The notes under the pieces were generated by a model that had not been told where the DNA came from, did no database searches, and worked only from the letters and a program-made list of their open reading frames with translations. Shown piece after piece: positions 14,426 through 16,186 of a stretch of DNA of 16,186 nt (positions are counted from its first letter, which is position 1; each line of letters opens with the position of its first letter). The translations under genes and the position numbers were made by a program. Source of the DNA: Oscillospiraceae bacterium (GTDB lineage Bacteria; Bacillota; Clostridia; UBA1381); the NCBI GenBank assembly GCA_022508725.1, contig JAFLUR010000011.1:1-16186 (forward strand), read 5' to 3'.

Positions 14426-14470
14426 AAAATTCCGGAAAAAATCCGAAAAAATTCGATAAAATACGGAAAA
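14426..14470. other. Phased A-tracts upstream of dacB
   Basis: Five A-tracts of 4-6 bases (14426-14429, 14436-14441, 14446-14451, 14458-14461, 14467-14470) are spaced 9-11 bases centre to centre, close to one helical turn. Such phasing is known to bend DNA. It sits in the dacB leader. Confidence 0.55.
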
Positions 14471-14496
14471 TCGGGACAGTCCGCGCATATTGAGCC

Positions 14497-14512
14497 ATGT
14501 ATGCGTATACAT
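14497..14512. promoter_or_regulatory. Operator-like palindrome upstream of dacB
   Basis: ATGTAT (14497-14502) and ATACAT (14507-14512) are inverted around GCGT. The site overlaps a weak possible - strand promoter (TTGTCG at 14530-14525). It also lies just downstream of a - strand TATAAT at 14541-14536, which has no good -35. Regulator unknown. Confidence 0.35.
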
Positions 14513-14610
14513 ATTCCGGTATTCCGACAATAATAATTATATGATAAACTTTGCGTGATATTCGGTCTTTGCGCGGAAATAATTTTTTTTGGGAAATTTG
14601 AAAAAATTCC

Positions 14611-14639
14611 TTGACAAATTATTCATAACGTGCTATAAT
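14611..14639 (+). promoter_or_regulatory. Promoter of the tRNA-Pro gene
   Basis: Perfect TTGACA (14611-14616), a 17-base spacer and perfect TATAAT (14634-14639) with TGC extended -10. The transcript should start near 14646, only about six bases before the mature tRNA end, as expected for a strong stable-RNA promoter. Confidence 0.9.
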
Positions 14640-14651
14640 CTTTTTTGTCGC

Positions 14652-14728
14652 CGGGGTATAGCTCAGTTTGGTAGAGCGTTCGGTTCGGGACCGAAAGGCC
14701 ACAGGTTCAAATCCTGCTACTCCGACCA
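14652..14728 (+). tRNA. tRNA-Pro (anticodon CGG)
   Basis: A 77-nt cloverleaf including an encoded CCA end. The acceptor stem is CGGGGTA/TACTCCG with one G-U pair, and the D stem is GCTC/GAGC. The anticodon stem TTCGG/CCGAA closes the loop TTCGGGA, giving anticodon CGG at positions 34-36, with G37 as usual for proline tRNAs. The variable loop has five bases. The T loop is TTCAAAT on a stem ACAGG/CCTGC whose outermost pair is an A-C mismatch. Decodes CCG codons. Confidence 0.95.
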
Positions 14729-14734
14729 TATTGC

Positions 14735-14769
14735 CGGAACAAGCCTTGCATGGTTTGTTCCGATTTTTT
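14735..14769 (+). terminator. Terminator of the tRNA-Pro gene
   Basis: An 11-bp stem with one G-U pair (14735-14745 with 14752-14762), a six-base loop TTGCAT, then A and six T. It lies seven bases after the CCA end, so the tRNA is transcribed alone. Confidence 0.9.
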
Positions 14770-14928
14770 ATTGCGTTTTTTTGATATTTTTCCGTATACC
14801 GGCAAATACGGAAAAAACCGACTTGAGCATACCGCATTCGCAAACAAAATCCCGTTTATTCCGACCGATCACATATTCAATAATATCACAAAATTGTTTA
14901 ATTCGCAACATAATTTTGTAATTTTCTC

Positions 14929-14957
14929 TTGAAGATTTGTAATATTTCCGGTATAAT
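14929..14957 (+). promoter_or_regulatory. Promoter of walR-walK
   Basis: TTGAAG (14929-14934), a 17-base spacer and TATAAT (14952-14957). The predicted start near 14964 gives a leader of about 138 nt. In the leader, AAGCGGT (14976-14982) pairs perfectly with ACCGCTT (15008-15014). Confidence 0.75.
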
Positions 14958-15101
14958 ATATGATAGGATCAATGTAAGCGGTGTTACGGAGTATGTTTTG
15001 ATAGGGGACCGCTTGTTGAAACGGAACCGGCATTGTATCGTAAAGCGTATCGGGAAAATAATATTTTCATATAAAAATTTCGGAAAGGACAGGTATTGTT
15101 T

Positions 15102-15830
15102 ATGGAGAAAAATATGTTGGTGACGGACGATGATCTCAATGTTAAGAAAATTCTTGTTGTGGAAGATGACGCTAATATTATTGAGATCATAAAATTCAAG
15201 CTTGAACAGGAAGGTTATGATGTCGAGACCGCCAATGACGGAGCCGAGGGGCTCAGGGAAGCGCTTAATTCCGCGCCGGACATTGTGCTGCTTGATGTTA
15301 TGCTTCCCAAAATGAGCGGATTTGATGTGTGCAGAAAGATCCGTGAAAAATCCTCCGTTCCGATAATTATGCTTACCGCAAGGGACGAAGAGGTGGATAA
15401 GGTGCTCGGACTCGAGCTGGGCGCCGATGATTACATGACAAAGCCGTTTTCGATGCGCGAGCTTATAGCGAGAATAAAAGCCAACCTGAGGCGGACGGTC
15501 ATAGAACCCGATCAGGGCAAGGATGAAGAGGTGGTTATTCTTTCCGGAGATTTGAAAATAAATGTGGCGAGATACGAGGTAAACAAGAACGGAAAGAATG
15601 TCGAGGTCACGGTAAGGGAATTCGAGCTGCTGAAATTTCTTGCGACGCAGCCGGATAAAATGTTTTCCAGAGAAATGCTCCTTGAAAACGTGTGGGGATA
15701 CGAATATTACGGAGATGTCAGAACGGTCGATGTTACGGTGCGGCGGCTCAGAGAAAAAATCGAGGATGACCCGAGCAATCCGAAGCATATAGTGACAAAG
15801 CGCGGAGTCGGATATTATTTCAATAAATAA
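15102..15830 (+). CDS. walR: WalR-like response regulator (OmpR/PhoB family)
   Basis: A DNA-binding response regulator. The receiver domain (residues about 15-130) has the acidic pocket EDD (21-23), phosphoacceptor D65 in LLDVMLP, T92 in LTAR and K114 in TKPFS. The winged-helix domain (about 148-240) ends with the VWGYEYYGDVRTVDV/TVRRLREKIEDDPSNP/RGVGYYF pattern that closely matches WalR (YycF), the essential cell-wall regulator of Firmicutes; PhoP-type regulators are the main alternative. I chose the ATG at 15102, with GAAAGGACAGG upstream (15083-15093) in the same arrangement as relA and the downstream kinase. An ATG at 15114 with GGAG (15104-15107) six bases before it is also plausible. 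The histidine kinase gene follows after 74 bases. Confidence 0.88.
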   Translation: MEKNMLVTDDDLNVKKILVVEDDANIIEIIKFKLEQEGYDVETANDGAEGLREALNSAPDIVLLDVMLPKMSGFDVCRKIREKSSVPIIMLTARDEEVDKVLGLELGADDYMTKPFSMRELIARIKANLRRTVIEPDQGKDEEVVILSGDLKINVARYEVNKNGKNVEVTVREFELLKFLATQPDKMFSREMLLENVWGYEYYGDVRTVDVTVRRLREKIEDDPSNPKHIVTKRGVGYYFNK

Positions 15831-15904
15831 ATATCGGAAAATACCTCCGGACGAATGCCCGGAAAAGGAATGTTTTTTGATTTCACGAAAGGAAAGATGC
15901 TTAT

Positions 15905-16186
15905 ATGTTGAAAAGCATACAGGTTAAAATCGTTTTGATGTTTGTATTGCTTATAACCTCTGTAATAACTGTTGTCGGTTCTTTTCTTCTCGTGAATATA
16001 ACCGGATTTTATAACAGGGAATTTTATGTTATGATGGAGCAGGTTTTTACGGATGACCTTATCAGGCAGCTTGAAGAGGCTGCCAACGGCGAGGATGACG
16101 TCCGAAGGCTTTCGGAAATGCTCTTTTCATATATAGGACCTCTCGGAATAGACACATACCGTTTTTATTCTCTGCTTGACGCCGAA
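15905..16186 (+). CDS. walK: WalK-like sensor histidine kinase, N-terminal part (cut by window end)
   Basis: Only the first 94 residues are present and the frame stays open to the window end. Residues 1-8 (MLKSIQVK) form a short basic start, followed by a membrane helix (about 9-30, IVLMFVLLITSVITVVGSFLLV). After it comes the beginning of an extracytoplasmic domain rich in acidic residues. The SIQxKI...VLLI pattern resembles the start of WalK (YycG). Its place right after a WalR-like regulator supports a kinase partner. GAAAGGAAAG lies upstream of the ATG. HAMP, PAS and kinase domains are expected beyond the window but cannot be seen. Confidence 0.75.
   Translation, partial: MLKSIQVKIVLMFVLLITSVITVVGSFLLVNITGFYNREFYVMMEQVFTDDLIRQLEEAANGEDDVRRLSEMLFSYIGPLGIDTYRFYSLLDAE

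Larger units (their letters stand above)
14729..15101. other. Intergenic region between tRNA-Pro and walR
   Basis: This 373-base stretch contains the tRNA terminator (14735-14769) and an 11-bp inverted repeat with no T run after it (14787-14797 with 14806-14816). An AT-rich stretch follows, then the walR promoter (14929-14957) and the walR leader with a hairpin (14976-15014). No credible gene was seen on either strand. Confidence 0.75.

Noticed and set aside
14787..14816. 11-bp inverted repeat considered as a terminator
   Set aside because: No T run follows the stem on either strand beyond the T/A bases that are part of the stem, and the tRNA already has a clear terminator upstream.
14589..14921. 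Open frame of 110 codons on the + strand across the tRNA
   Set aside because: It starts before the tRNA promoter and runs through the tRNA gene and its terminator; a chance frame.
14898..15788. Open frame of 296 codons on the - strand opposite walR
   Set aside because: It is antisense to a complete, highly conserved response regulator. The protein shows no recognisable motif, and no ribosome binding site or promoter fits it.
15846..15877. Short TCCGG/CCGGA hairpin and T run between walR and walK, considered as a terminator
   Set aside because: The stem is only five base pairs and the T run lies nine bases after it; too weak to claim.
1..16186. CRISPR arrays, insertion sequences, phage genes, defence systems
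   Set aside because: No regularly spaced repeats, transposase, integrase or recognisable defence proteins were found; the window is mostly housekeeping genes plus the decarboxylase operon.

Overview
The window looks like a chromosomal segment of an anaerobic, low-to-mid GC Gram-positive bacterium of the class Clostridia. The signs are strong GGAGG/AAAGGA ribosome binding sites, consensus sigma-A-type promoters (several with an extended -10), a clostridial-type phosphoglycerate dehydrogenase with one C-terminal ACT domain, a single long bifunctional RelA/SpoT, an RlbA(YaaA)-RecF pair, a WalR/WalK-like two-component system and a membrane-bound sodium-pumping decarboxylase. I cannot name the species. 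No mobile element, CRISPR array or rRNA was seen.

Left part (1-6842, + strand). The tail of serA ends at a rho-independent terminator. A strong promoter at 651-679 then drives a tight operon recJ - relA - rlbA - recF. This joins gap-repair genes (RecJ, RecF) with the alarmone enzyme. Next comes a possible short orphan transcription unit with its own promoter and terminator (6097-6210), then monocistronic apt with a near-perfect promoter. In Bacillus and many Clostridia apt lies between recJ and relA, and rlbA-recF lies in the dnaA-dnaN-gyrB cluster, so the gene order here is rearranged.

Middle part (6875-12310, - strand). A five-gene operon reads mmdA - oadG - biotin carrier - oadB - oadA. 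MmdA is the acyl-CoA carboxyltransferase (methylmalonyl-CoA type). OadG/MmdD is the small one-helix anchor, the biotin carrier carries the carboxyl group, and OadB is the Na+-exporting carboxybiotin decarboxylase. OadA is an oxaloacetate/pyruvate carboxyltransferase without its own biotin domain. Together they could decarboxylate methylmalonyl-CoA and oxaloacetate through one sodium pump, or move a carboxyl group between the two pools as propionibacterial transcarboxylase does. The operon has a consensus promoter, a leader of about 210 nt, and a bidirectional terminator shared with apt.

Right part (12353-16186). On the - strand, a dacB-type D-Ala-D-Ala carboxypeptidase is followed by the 23S rRNA pseudouridine synthase rluB, ending at a very strong hairpin terminator. 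On the + strand there is a tRNA-Pro(CGG) gene with consensus promoter and terminator. After it comes walR, with its own promoter and a leader of about 140 nt, and the start of walK, cut by the window end.
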